Origin: Exiguobacterium sp. AM39-5BH
GTDB lineage: Bacteria; Bacillota; Bacilli; Exiguobacteriales; Exiguobacteriaceae
Direction of reading: 5' to 3'
Length of the DNA stretch: 64,000 bases
Assembly: GCF_003467445.1 (NCBI RefSeq)
Contig: NZ_QSGS01000006.1
Coordinates: 1 to 64,000 of the forward strand
Shown: positions 25,544 to 33,446 of the stretch, piece by piece
How positions within the stretch are numbered: the first letter of the stretch is position 1
Layout of the letters: each line of letters begins with the position of its first letter
The notes under the pieces: model-generated
The model's database searches: none
Told to the model about the DNA's origin: nothing
The model's input: only the letters and a program-made list of their open reading frames with translations
Translations under genes and position numbers: made by a program

Positions 25544-25942
25544 ATGAAAATGGATACAAACAAACATTCAGTCTTTCTTCTGAATTACCACCTCGTCTTG
25601 GTGGTCAAATATAGACGCAAGGTGATTGACGACGACGTCTCGGAGTTCGCGAGACAGACGTTCGAACGGATCGGCGCGTCATACCATATCACGCTGACCG
25701 AATGGAATCATGACGGCGACCATATCCATGTGTTGTTCAAAGCCCACCCGAACACAGAGATGTCGAAGTTTCTGAACGCCTACAAGAGCGCCAGTAGTCG
25801 ACTGATCAAACGAGACTTTCCGCACGTCAAGAGACGACTATGGAAAGAAATGTTCTGGTCTCGAAGCTACTGCCTCGTGACGACCGGTGGTGCGACGATC
25901 GACGTCATCAGACAATACATCGAAAAACAAGGAAAGGAGTGA
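25544..25942 (+). CDS. tnpA: TnpA, HUH Y1 transposase of IS200/IS605
   Basis: 132 residues. HUH metal motif DGDHIHVLFKAHP and the catalytic tyrosine in VIRQYIEKQGKE near the C-terminus. Start region HSVFLLNYHLVLVVKYRRKV and middle FLNAYKSASSRLIKRDFP are standard. Cuts and rejoins single-stranded DNA at hairpin-marked ends next to the target site. Stops 5 bases before tnpB, with AAAGGAGTGA acting as both stop context and tnpB ribosome binding site. It could also mobilise the tnpB-only element, whose ends match. Confidence 0.96.
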   Translation: MKMDTNKHSVFLLNYHLVLVVKYRRKVIDDDVSEFARQTFERIGASYHITLTEWNHDGDHIHVLFKAHPNTEMSKFLNAYKSASSRLIKRDFPHVKRRLWKEMFWSRSYCLVTTGGATIDVIRQYIEKQGKE

Positions 25943-25947
25943 TCACT

Positions 25948-27039
25948 TTGCTGAAGGCGTACAAGTTTCGGCTATACCCGACGGAGCCACAACAAGAATA
26001 TTTCAAAAAGACGTTCGGTTGCGTTCGTTTCGTCTACAATAAGATGCTCGAAGAACGTATCCGGTTGTATGAGGAGTCGAAGCTGAATCCCGACGCAAAG
26101 CAGAAGCTCCCGACCCCAGCGAAGTATAAGCCCGAGTTCCCTTTCTTGAAAGAGGTCGATAGCTTGTCTCTGGCGAATGCTCAGATGGACTTGAACAAGG
26201 CATATGCCAACTTCTTCCGCGACAAGTCTGTCGGGTTCCCGAAGTTCAAATCGAAGCACAGCGACCGCGCCTCCTACACGACCAACAATCAGAACGGGAG
26301 CATCCGGATCGAGGACGGGAAGGTGAAACTTCCTAAGGTCGGCCTCGTGAAGTTCAAACAACATCGTCCTTTCGAGGGGATCATCAAGTCCGTGACGGTC
26401 TCGATGACGAAGACAGGCAAGTTCTTCATCTCCATCCTTGTCGATCAAGGCGAGGAAAAGTGGGTTCCTGCCAAAAACAAGATCGGGATCGATCTCGGTT
26501 TGGAACACTTTGCTATCGTGACAAACGATGACATGGTTTCCGAGAAGATTGACAACCCTCGCTTTCTCCGAAAATCCGAAGCGAAGGTCAAGAAGGCGCA
26601 GCGCGCTCTGTCACGAAAGAAGATTGGAAGCAAGAACAGAGAGAAAGCCAAGCTGATCCTCGCCAAGAAACACGAAAAGATTGCAAACCAACGCATCGAC
26701 TTCCTTCATAAGCTGTCGAGACGTATCGTTGACGAGAACCAAGTCATCGTCGTAGAGACATTGACATCGAAGAACATGATGAAGAACCACAGGATCGCCA
26801 AATCGATCGCAGATGTCAGTTGGTACGAGTTCGTCCGACAGCTAGAATACAAATGCAGGTTCCACGGACGGACTCTCATCAAAGCAGACCAATGGTTCGC
26901 ATCGACGCAGATCTGTTCCACTTGCGGCGAGAAAGGCGAGAAGAAAACAGTGGATGTACGCGAATGGACGTGTGCTTGTGGCGCTCATCATGACCGCGAC
27001 ATCAATGCGAGCATCAACCTGTTGATGTTGGCTGACTAA
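25948..27039 (+). CDS. tnpB: TnpB, RNA-guided nuclease of IS200/IS605
   Basis: 363 residues from TTG at 25948 (AAAGGAGTGATCACT before it). Helix-turn-helix start MLKAYKFRLYPTEPQQEYFK; RuvC-type catalytic residues in KIGIDLGLEHFAI (Asp), QVIVVETLTSKNM (Glu) and HHDRDINASINLL (Asp). The zinc finger reads CSTCGE...EWTCACGAHHDRD: the second Cys pair is C-x-C, where the usual form and the paralogue at 37160 have C-x-x-C. That may weaken zinc binding. TnpB cuts DNA using an omega RNA from the element's right end (established for the family). Confidence 0.95.
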   Translation: MLKAYKFRLYPTEPQQEYFKKTFGCVRFVYNKMLEERIRLYEESKLNPDAKQKLPTPAKYKPEFPFLKEVDSLSLANAQMDLNKAYANFFRDKSVGFPKFKSKHSDRASYTTNNQNGSIRIEDGKVKLPKVGLVKFKQHRPFEGIIKSVTVSMTKTGKFFISILVDQGEEKWVPAKNKIGIDLGLEHFAIVTNDDMVSEKIDNPRFLRKSEAKVKKAQRALSRKKIGSKNREKAKLILAKKHEKIANQRIDFLHKLSRRIVDENQVIVVETLTSKNMMKNHRIAKSIADVSWYEFVRQLEYKCRFHGRTLIKADQWFASTQICSTCGEKGEKKTVDVREWTCACGAHHDRDINASINLLMLAD

Positions 27040-27160
27040 CAACCCTTCAGGGTGGGAACCACCCGACGAGCTTGGTAAATAAACGTAGCTAGTAAAAGTA
27101 CGGTCTTCCCAAGAAGCTCCCACTTCAATTTGCGAAGCAAATAAGTGGCGAGTAGTTCAC
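27040..27160 (+). ncRNA. Predicted omega RNA 3' portion at element right end
   Basis: Downstream of tnpB to the TTCAC end. Contains AGCTCCCACTTCAATTTGCG with GCAAATAAGTGGCGAGT, forming CACTT...AAGTG plus ATTTGC/GCAAAT. The tnpB-only element has the same layout, with A-T replaced by G-C at the first pair of the inner helix. The bases after 27160 (TAACCAATTGTGGAAG) would be the guide. The RNA's 5' part usually overlaps the tnpB 3' end, so the start given is only the intergenic part. Confidence 0.55.
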
Positions 27161-27502
27161 TAACCAATTGTGGAAGAAGTATTCCACTACAGCGGTAGCT
27201 AGAGCTGTATAGAGTGCCATCAACGCAAAATTCGTGTCAGCGGCAATATCGAAGTCGAGAATCCATAAGAAGAACCACGTCAACAAAAAGACGAGTCCGA
27301 AATCTGCGATGGTCGCAGGGAGATTCCCGAATTTTCGTAATACGAACATATCACCTACCCCATAGGCGATTAATCCGACGGCAATTGAGATCCATGCGGC
27401 GTGATACCATGGAACCTCGAACCCGAGTGTCAATATCGCGATGAAGACGACGAGCAGTGCCCCTAATTTGATACTCAACGCCTTTCCATGATTCACTTCC
27501 AT
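27125..27502 (-). CDS. DUF2512-family membrane protein with C-terminus replaced by IS end
   Basis: 125 residues, four hydrophobic helices: IKLGALLVVFIAILTLGF, AAWISIAVGLIAYGVGDMFV, TIADFGLVFLLTWFFLWILD, ALMALYTALATAVVEYFFHN. GVGDMFVLRKFGN is typical of the DUF2512 (YndM) family. The last ~12 residues (after HNWLV) are encoded by the IS right end. The original tail is cut off at 27160. GGAGGGGACAAGA precedes the ATG. The core helices are intact, so function may persist. Confidence 0.8.
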   Translation of the reverse strand: MEVNHGKALSIKLGALLVVFIAILTLGFEVPWYHAAWISIAVGLIAYGVGDMFVLRKFGNLPATIADFGLVFLLTWFFLWILDFDIAADTNFALMALYTALATAVVEYFFHNWLVNYSPLICFAN

Positions 27503-27734
27503 TCTTGTCCCCTCCTCCCCTATGTTTGTCTTCGTACATTTCGTACATAGAGTAACCTTCCCTCGATTCCATCACTCAAACGAAGACATTTTTCAGTTCT
27601 ATCCTGATAAACTATGCATCGATTCAATTTAATCATTTTGGTTGAAAGAATCGGGGCCTTTCCACGCTTAGCCCGCTTTGAAAAAATGAATTCGTTTCCC
27701 GTCATAGTTTTTTAGAAATATTTACAATTTGATT

Positions 27735-29255
27735 TCATTTTTTTGAAGGGAGATTTTTCACGGCTGGTCCTTCGATGACTTCTCCGTTCGGTTTGAAACG
27801 GGATCCATGACATGGACAGTCCCAAGACCGCTCCGCCTGATTCCAATTGACCGTACAGCCCATGTGCGTACAGGCCGAACCGACCATCGAGACGTGTCCA
27901 TCGGGATCGCGGTAGGCCGCGACGTGTTCACCGTTATGTTTGACGATGGCACCTTCGTCGAGTCCGAGCTCTTCTAACGACTTGTCCGCCGGTTTCAGTT
28001 TGCCTTTGACAAGTTCCTTGGCTACATCGGCATTCGTTTTGATGAACCGGGCCGCGTCGGCAAGTTTCCATTTCGACCGTGTCGGGTCATATAGGTCCTC
28101 ATAACGGTTCGGCTGCTTCGTGACCAAGTCGGCGATGAGACGCGCCGCGACGATCCCTTGGCTCATGCCCCATTTCGAGAAGCCGGTCGCCACAAAGACG
28201 TGCGGGGTGTCATTCGTCATCCGCCCGATATACGGTACTTTATCAAGAGGAATCAAATCTTGTGCCGACCAATGGTGGCTGAACGTCTCCGCGCGGAAGT
28301 GCCGAGTTCCGAACTCCCCAAGCTTCTCATAGCAAGTCATCGTCTCTTCTTTATGCCCCGTCAAGTGATTTTCGCCACCGAACATGGCCATCTTCTTGCC
28401 GTTTTCGAGCTTCACATGACGAATCGAGCGGCTCGGTTTGTCGACGCTGATGAACATCCCTTCCGGAAGTTGCTCGACTTCGGACGAGACGACATAAGAC
28501 CGCTCGACTTCCATCTTCGCGAAATAGAGACCTTTGAAGTCGTTGAACGGGAAATGGGTCGCCACGACGACATCTTGTGCCTCGATCGTATGGCCTGTGA
28601 TGGTTTCGAGACGGTTTGGCGTGCCATACTCAATCCCTGTCACCCGTGTCATTTCGTAGAGCGTCCCCCCGAGCTCGAGGAACCGGTCCATCAGCCCTTG
28701 TAAGTATTTGACGGGATGGAATTGAAGCTGGTCGCGCATGACGGTCGCTTTCTTGACCTCATACGGCAAGAGACCATTTACTTCTTCCGTCGCATCGCCC
28801 CCGATGATCCCTAGCTTTTGGTACGTCGCTTCTTCTTTTTCAAGCAGTTTCGCCGAGCTCGAAGATGAGAGCGAGTACATATAGGCGTGTTGGCGCTCGA
28901 GGTCACAGTCGATGCCGAGCGTGTCGACTTGCGTCTCAAGGAAACGGAGCGCTTCCATGTTCGCTTCATAATACAGTCGCGCTTTCTCTTCCCCGATTGA
29001 CTTCACTAGTTCCGTGTAGACGATGCCGTGCTGGGCCGAGACTTTGGCCGTCGTATAGCCGGTCGTCCCTGTCGCGAACCGAGCCGCCTCGACCAAGACG
29101 ACCTGCTTCCCTCGTTCGACCAATTGTAATGCCGTAAGTACGCCGACGATGCCAGCCCCGACGACGACGACCTCGGTCTGGACGTCCTTATTGAGCGGGT
29201 TCACCGTCTTGACGACGACGTCGCGCCAATACGATTTCGGAAAATCTTGTAGCAT
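27735..29255 (-). CDS. FAD-dependent oxidoreductase with C-terminal Rieske [2Fe-2S] domain (YhfW-like)
   Basis: 506 residues. DAO-type FAD domain: VVVVGAGIVGVLTALQLVER (dinucleotide-binding), AARFATGTTGYTTAKVSAQH, and PYIGRMTNDTPHVFVATGFS near 370. The last ~75 residues form a Rieske domain with CTHMGCTVNW and CPCHGSRFKPNGEVIEGPA, the four cluster ligands. This fusion is known in Bacillales as YhfW. Likely an amine or acid oxidase or dehydrogenase that passes electrons through the Rieske centre. Monocistronic, next to a DUF6075-like gene. Confidence 0.92.
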   Translation of the reverse strand: MLQDFPKSYWRDVVVKTVNPLNKDVQTEVVVVGAGIVGVLTALQLVERGKQVVLVEAARFATGTTGYTTAKVSAQHGIVYTELVKSIGEEKARLYYEANMEALRFLETQVDTLGIDCDLERQHAYMYSLSSSSSAKLLEKEEATYQKLGIIGGDATEEVNGLLPYEVKKATVMRDQLQFHPVKYLQGLMDRFLELGGTLYEMTRVTGIEYGTPNRLETITGHTIEAQDVVVATHFPFNDFKGLYFAKMEVERSYVVSSEVEQLPEGMFISVDKPSRSIRHVKLENGKKMAMFGGENHLTGHKEETMTCYEKLGEFGTRHFRAETFSHHWSAQDLIPLDKVPYIGRMTNDTPHVFVATGFSKWGMSQGIVAARLIADLVTKQPNRYEDLYDPTRSKWKLADAARFIKTNADVAKELVKGKLKPADKSLEELGLDEGAIVKHNGEHVAAYRDPDGHVSMVGSACTHMGCTVNWNQAERSWDCPCHGSRFKPNGEVIEGPAVKNLPSKK

Positions 29256-29327
29256 ACGTGTCCCTCCTCCGGTCCAATTCGTAATTTTGAATGCATGGTT
29301 GAATTACCCTTGATTGAAGAACGAGAA

Positions 29328-29356
29328 ACAAAAAAGAGACCTCGCTCAGGTCTCTC
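29328..29356 (-). terminator. Terminator of the DUF6075-like gene
   Basis: Minus strand AGAGACC TGAGCGA GGTCTCT followed by TTTTTTG; the stem overlaps the stop codon. Confidence 0.8.
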
Positions 29357-29740
29357 GGTCACTCGGGATGACGACTTCATCGAATTGTTGGTCGCGACAG
29401 AGGCTGATGGCCTGCATCGCGAGTTGGTAATCCGGCTCCGGCAACGTGATCAATTCGGTCGGTAACACCCACTCCTTGTTGTTATAAAGATGGATGATGA
29501 GTTTGACGAGGATGAAGTCCTGCTTTTCAAACGTATTGTCATCGATGATCGTCGCCGTCTTAATTTTCCCTTGCTCAAGGTCCATGTACGGCAACAGCAG
29601 GTTCCGTACCCGCTCATTCCCGGCAATCACATAAAGGGCGGAGAAATACTCTTTCTTGACGTCGCCAGGATCAATGAGACGCTGGGCCAACTGTTTGACA
29701 CGTCGTAGTGTTCGGTCGTCAAGAATTCCAGGTTGTTCAT
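29346..29740 (-). pseudogene. DUF6075-like soluble protein, frameshifted near its start
   Basis: GAGAGGAACGACAGCT precedes ATG at 29740, which gives MNNLEFLTTEHYD, a start typical of the family. Restoring one C near 29704 (TACGACGTG to TACGACCGTG) joins it to RVKQLAQRLIDPGDVKKEYF and on to SALYVIAGNERVRN and HLYNNKEWVLPTELITL. Total would be ~131 residues. Without the repair only an implausible upstream start is available. Function unknown; family assignment from memory. Confidence 0.6.
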
Positions 29741-29954
29741 AGCTGTCGTTCCTCTCTGTATGGACGAAAATCAATCTGTTTCTACTAATTCCACCCTTTG
29801 CACAATTGTAATCCTCAGACAATTCCTATACCTATACCCCTACTTGTATTTGGAAAACTTTTTCAAAAATCAGGTTTTATAAATAGTGAGAGTGGAACTA
29901 TACCTTTGTCGTGTATTTACCAATTGTTCAAACAATAAATAAAGGAGGAGTTCT

Positions 29955-30833
29955 ATGTTTCGCCATCAGAAGGAATTGCAGTTCGAAGTAAAAGTCGATC
30001 GTCCCGACCCGCAGCTCGCCCGTCAAATCCAAGAGGTGCTCGGCGGTCAATTCGGGGAAATGACCGTCATGATGCAGTATTTATTCCAAGGCTTCAACTG
30101 CCGTGGAGAAGAAAAGTATAAAGATATGCTCATGGACATCGGGACCGAGGAAATCGGTCACGTCGAGATGTTGTGCGCCCTTATCTCGCAACTGCTTGAC
30201 GGTGCGTCACCGGACGACCAGGCCAAGGCGGCGAAAGACCCGGCGACGGCAGCCATCCTCGGGGGCATGAACCCGCAACACTTGATCGTCAGCGGGCTCG
30301 GCGGACTGCCGACGAACTCGAACGGGGTGCCATGGAACGGATCGTATATCGTCGCGAGCGGAAACTTGCTCGCCGACATGCGCTCGAACTTACACGCCGA
30401 GACACAAGGACGGCTCCAAGTCGCCCGTCTGTATCACATGACGAAAGACGAAGGTGTCCGGAAAGTATTCCGCAAGATGCTCGCCCGTGACCGCTACCAC
30501 CAGTATCAATGGATGGCGGCCATCGATGAACTGGAGCAGAAGAACGGCGTCATCGTCCCGGCCACTTTCACAGCCAAGGACGAACTCGAGGCCGAGCCAC
30601 ACGGTCTCGAATTCTGGGACTTGTCGGAAGGCAATGAGTCGAGCCAAGGCAAATGGGCGACCGGTAGTGCGCCGGACGGTGCCGGCGACTTCGTCTACTT
30701 GGACAATCCGGCCCCACAAGGTCAAAAGCCGGTCATGGAAATCCCGGACAAAACACTCTACCATGACTTGGACGCCCCGAGCGGTGTCGAGAAAGTCGTC
30801 AAGAAAGTCGCAGATCAAATCAAAGGCAAATAA
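29955..30833 (+). CDS. Manganese catalase
   Basis: 292 residues. Dimanganese ligands lie in FGEMTVMMQYLFQG (Glu), GTEEIGHVEMLCAL (Glu, His), HAETQGRLQVARLY (Glu) and ARDRYHQYQWMAAI (His). The C-terminal tail is Pro/Gly-rich (NPAPQGQKPVMEIPDKTLYH), as in KatN/YjgB-like catalases. Decomposes hydrogen peroxide without haem. Strong ribosome binding site AAAGGAGGAG. TTGTTCAAACAA palindrome just upstream of the ribosome binding site (29926-29937) could be a regulator site. Monocistronic with a terminator. Confidence 0.95.
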   Translation: MFRHQKELQFEVKVDRPDPQLARQIQEVLGGQFGEMTVMMQYLFQGFNCRGEEKYKDMLMDIGTEEIGHVEMLCALISQLLDGASPDDQAKAAKDPATAAILGGMNPQHLIVSGLGGLPTNSNGVPWNGSYIVASGNLLADMRSNLHAETQGRLQVARLYHMTKDEGVRKVFRKMLARDRYHQYQWMAAIDELEQKNGVIVPATFTAKDELEAEPHGLEFWDLSEGNESSQGKWATGSAPDGAGDFVYLDNPAPQGQKPVMEIPDKTLYHDLDAPSGVEKVVKKVADQIKGK

Positions 30834-30837
30834 CAAC

Positions 30838-30863
30838 AAGGCTGGCCCGTGGGTCAGCCTTTT
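30838..30863 (+). terminator. Terminator after manganese catalase
   Basis: AAGGCTGGCCC GTG GGTCAGCCTT then TTC; the stem is near perfect and touches the convergent rpiR stop. Confidence 0.8.
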
Positions 30864-31710
30864 CATATGCGTCGAAGCGAGATGGCTTCCCGCATCTTTT
30901 GGAGTGAGTCTCTTCCTTCTTCCCCGCGCCGGATCATGACGACGGTGAACAAGGCATCGATCAGACTGAGCTCGGCGATCCGTGAGGCGAGCGCTTCGGA
31001 ACGGAACTCCGTCTCTTGTGACACGGTATAGAGGGCGATGTCACAAAGTTTCGACAGCGGGGACTTCGCGTAGTTCGTGATGGCGATCGTCGGGACGCCG
31101 TGTTCGTTCAACACTTTCGCCACGTCGAGCGTGTCTCTCGAGGCTCCCGAGTGCGAGATGAGGACGGCGACGTCGTCTTTCGTCAGCTGAGACGCGACAT
31201 GAGCTGCATGTGCGACTCCAAGTTCGCCGTGACGAGCAATCCGCTCCGGATGAACTTGTGATACGCATCGAGTGCGATGACGGCCGAACCCCCGCTCCCG
31301 AAGAACTCGATGCGACGGGCCGACAACAGCAGTTCGACCGATTTGTCGAGTGAGGCCGCATCCAAGATCTGTCGTGTCGCCTTGAGCGTCTTCACGTTCG
31401 ACGTGAAGATTTTCTCAGCAATCTCATGCGGTGTGTCCTCGTTCGAGATGTCTTCATGAATGTCTTGGAGCGGTGCGACGACATCGGTGGCGAGCGCGAT
31501 TTTCAGCGCCTGATAGCCTTTAAAACCGACGCGTTGGCAGAAGCGGAACACGGTCGACTCGGCGACGTCTAGGTCGTCGGCGACTTGGTTGATCGTATGG
31601 TGGATGATGCGTTCGGGCTGTTTCAAGATATAGTCGGCGATGCGTTGCTCTTTCTTGCTCAGTGTCGAGTAGGCGCCACGGATGCGGGCCAGGCCATTCA
31701 TCGTTTCCAT
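30863..31710 (-). pseudogene. RpiR/MurR-family transcriptional regulator, frameshifted
   Basis: N-terminal HTH_6 domain (IRGAYSTLSKKEQRIADYIL, VAESTVFRFCQRVGFKGYQA) and the SIS sugar-phosphate-binding domain (RRIEFFGSGGSAVIALDAYH, then VAVLISHSGASRDTLDVAKV and FRSEALASRIAELSLIDALF). The frame breaks near 31195: restoring one G (TCGCGTC to TCGGCGTC) gives HMQLMSASQLTKDDVAVLIS and a full ~282-residue protein. RpiR proteins sense phosphosugars. In B. subtilis one controls glv (maltose PTS) genes; the malA/malP genes at 39-42 kb would be a plausible target, but that is inference. Confidence 0.88.
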
Positions 31711-31846
31711 ATGTCTCACCCTTTCTTTTTTCAACGATACCGTTTCGAAAAAAATTCCGCAATCGAGGGCTATAGAATTCGTATAAATGAACGTCCTTAA
31801 AAGGAAAAAAATTACTTTTGTCGAATTCTTTGAATATGTTCGCACC

Positions 31847-31852
31847 TATAAT
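31847..31852 (+). promoter_or_regulatory. Probable -10 box of the nuclease module
   Basis: Perfect TATAAT only 17 bases before the start codon, with AGGAGGTGA in between, so the 5' leader would be very short. No good -35 at 16-18 bases. The surrounding 31800-31860 is AT-rich. Confidence 0.45.
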
Positions 31853-31869
31853 GCTTAGGAGGTGATGTG

Positions 31870-32631
31870 TTGTTAGCAGAAATCAAAGGCAAAGTCAGTC
31901 GTACCGGTTCAAACTTATCAGAACGGTTGGAGGACAATCTAACCGGTAACGTATTTGGTGCTTTACGCTACATCCCATTTTCAGAAGGTCTCGGCACAAT
32001 ATTAGCAAATGCGGTTAATTCATCGGATATCAAATCGTGCATTCACCAAATCAACACTCAGTGCTGGGCAAATGCAATCGAATTTTGGCCGTACGATCAA
32101 GCTGGGGAACTAGACGCGCTAATAACTTTTAAAGATACGATCATCGGAATCGAAGTAAAATACTTGAGCGGGCTCTCTTCGGTAGATGAGGCAGACTATA
32201 TTCCGACAGAAATTAGTAAACATCAATTGGCACGAGAATCTCAAATCATTTCACGAAAAGGTGGTGGGAAAAACAACATACTGCTTTTTGTGGCCGATCG
32301 ACATATGTGCAAAACTGTCTACCAAGATATAACGGAAACTAAAAAAAATATCCTCGCGAAAGACGTCATGTTTGGCTACGTGTCTTGGCAAGACTTCTTG
32401 TATGAATTGAAACAATTGAATGGACTCGATCCCTTTCAACAAATCATCATCAAGGATTTAATCGACTTGTTGACTCGGAAAAGATTTGAAGACTTCATCG
32501 ATATGAATATGAACAGCGTACCCTTCGTTAATTTAAATACATACTTTAATTTCGATGTGTCCCATCAAGTTGAAATTGATTTTACGACAAACCAATCTAT
32601 CCACGAGGAGCTTTATTATGAATTCAACTAA
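31870..32631 (+). CDS. PD-(D/E)XK nuclease-like protein, first gene of an AT-rich two-gene module
   Basis: 253 residues from TTG at 31870 (AGGAGGTGATGTG before it; GTG at 31867 is an alternative). The core reads GELDALITFKDTIIGIEVKY: Asp, then Glu-x-Lys at the end of the next strand, the PD-(D/E)XK catalytic pattern. The N-terminal SNLSERLEDNLTGNVFGALR and a later NNILLFVADRHMCKTVYQD resemble restriction-type or abortive-defence nucleases in style, but no named family is recognised. Codon use is AT-rich compared with flanks. Overlaps the next gene by 14 bases. Likely a DNA or RNA nuclease effector. Confidence 0.7.
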   Translation: MLAEIKGKVSRTGSNLSERLEDNLTGNVFGALRYIPFSEGLGTILANAVNSSDIKSCIHQINTQCWANAIEFWPYDQAGELDALITFKDTIIGIEVKYLSGLSSVDEADYIPTEISKHQLARESQIISRKGGGKNNILLFVADRHMCKTVYQDITETKKNILAKDVMFGYVSWQDFLYELKQLNGLDPFQQIIIKDLIDLLTRKRFEDFIDMNMNSVPFVNLNTYFNFDVSHQVEIDFTTNQSIHEELYYEFN

Positions 32632-33211
32632 TAATGTGAACAATGCGTTCCATGTCGTCTATAAAACGTATGAAAATATACATAAATTGATGGATTACAC
32701 GAAAACCATCGCACCAGAAAAGAGCCACTATGTCAGTGTCGTTGATAAGTTTTTGCGCTATAAATCGGACAATGATTTTGCCGGTTGGTTTATCGGCGAC
32801 TTCATCCTCATCTTCCAAGATCGAGATCATAGCGAATTTGAAAATGAATGGCGGGACGGACCCCTGTATGTTATGGAAATCGAGTTATCTAACGGGGAAT
32901 CCGAGATGAACAATACCCATCTCCCTTGCATCCATTTATCCAAATTTATGTATGGCACTGAAAATATGCAGAGTTGGAGTAAAGGTTGCTCGCCTGCAAA
33001 CCATTGGAGATTCTATTTTCCGCTACGTAACAAAGAGCTTATGAATATTGAAATGGGAAAAGATCATGTCCTTATTACACCAATCAATCAAGAAAGTAGC
33101 GATCGCCATTACTGGGGAGTTCAACAAATTATTAGCAAGCAAATTCCTCTGATGGATGTCACTGCCGACAATGTCGTCGACAAGATCTTTGCTACGTTTG
33201 ATTCACTTTAA
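32618..33211 (+). CDS. Unknown partner protein of the nuclease module, 197 aa
   Basis: ATG at 32618 preceded by GAGGAGCTTTATT, inside the end of the nuclease gene (14-base overlap), so the two are made together. Soluble, with IHKLMDYTKTIAPEKSHYVS, NDFAGWFIGDFILIFQDRDH and SWSKGCSPANHWRFYFPLR. It is acidic and aromatic-rich with no membrane segment. No family recognised. Possible roles are inhibitor, sensor or specificity subunit; none is demonstrated. A terminator closes the pair. Confidence 0.65.
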   Translation: MNSTNNVNNAFHVVYKTYENIHKLMDYTKTIAPEKSHYVSVVDKFLRYKSDNDFAGWFIGDFILIFQDRDHSEFENEWRDGPLYVMEIELSNGESEMNNTHLPCIHLSKFMYGTENMQSWSKGCSPANHWRFYFPLRNKELMNIEMGKDHVLITPINQESSDRHYWGVQQIISKQIPLMDVTADNVVDKIFATFDSL

Positions 33212-33235
33212 TCTATTCAGGTTATACCTATTCGA

Positions 33236-33270
33236 TCGTTCCTCCTTTTTGTAGGAGGGACGATTTTGTT
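33236..33270 (+). terminator. Terminator of the nuclease module
   Basis: TCGTTCCTCCT TTTTGT AGGAGGGACGA followed by TTTTGTTT; 11-bp stem. Confidence 0.85.
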
Positions 33271-33328
33271 TGAACACAAACGTGTTTAGAATCAGGCATC
33301 ACGCGGTCCTCCACTTCTTGCTCAGTTT

Positions 33329-33343
33329 TTGTTAACGATTACT
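33329..33343 (+). promoter_or_regulatory. Possible cre (CcpA) site upstream of gluconokinase
   Basis: TTGTTAACGATTACT matches WTGNAANCGNWNNCW at every fixed position but one. It lies about 105 bases upstream of gntK, a gene expected to be under catabolite repression. A single mismatch makes it tentative. Confidence 0.35.
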
Positions 33344-33446
33344 CCTGTAGGAAAGAGGGAAATATAGTAGTCGGGTACGACACTCATTTCAATCGAGGTC
33401 GTCTTTTGGATCAGCCCTTCACTATTCATGTTAGGAAGTGATGTGT

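Larger units (their letters stand above)
25406..27160 (+). mobile_element. Complete IS200/IS605-family element with tnpA and tnpB
   Basis: Left flank TTTAAC (25400-25405); the element's subterminal left region GGCGAGAATTCTCCC is shared with the tnpB-only element at 37082-38504. Right end ...GTAGTTCAC at 27160 is also shared. The left end carries a hairpin (CGGGGCGAAGCCCGGCG region). It is inserted in the 3' end of the DUF2512 gene. Joining the flanks lets that protein read FHNWLVKAQTRRS instead of the element-encoded tail. TnpA and TnpB both look full length, so it may be active, apart from one oddity in the TnpB zinc finger. Confidence 0.85.

Noticed and set aside
27520..27705. 61-codon minus-strand frame upstream of the DUF2512 gene
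   Set aside because: No ribosome binding site, no recognisable content, and it overlaps the expected promoter region.
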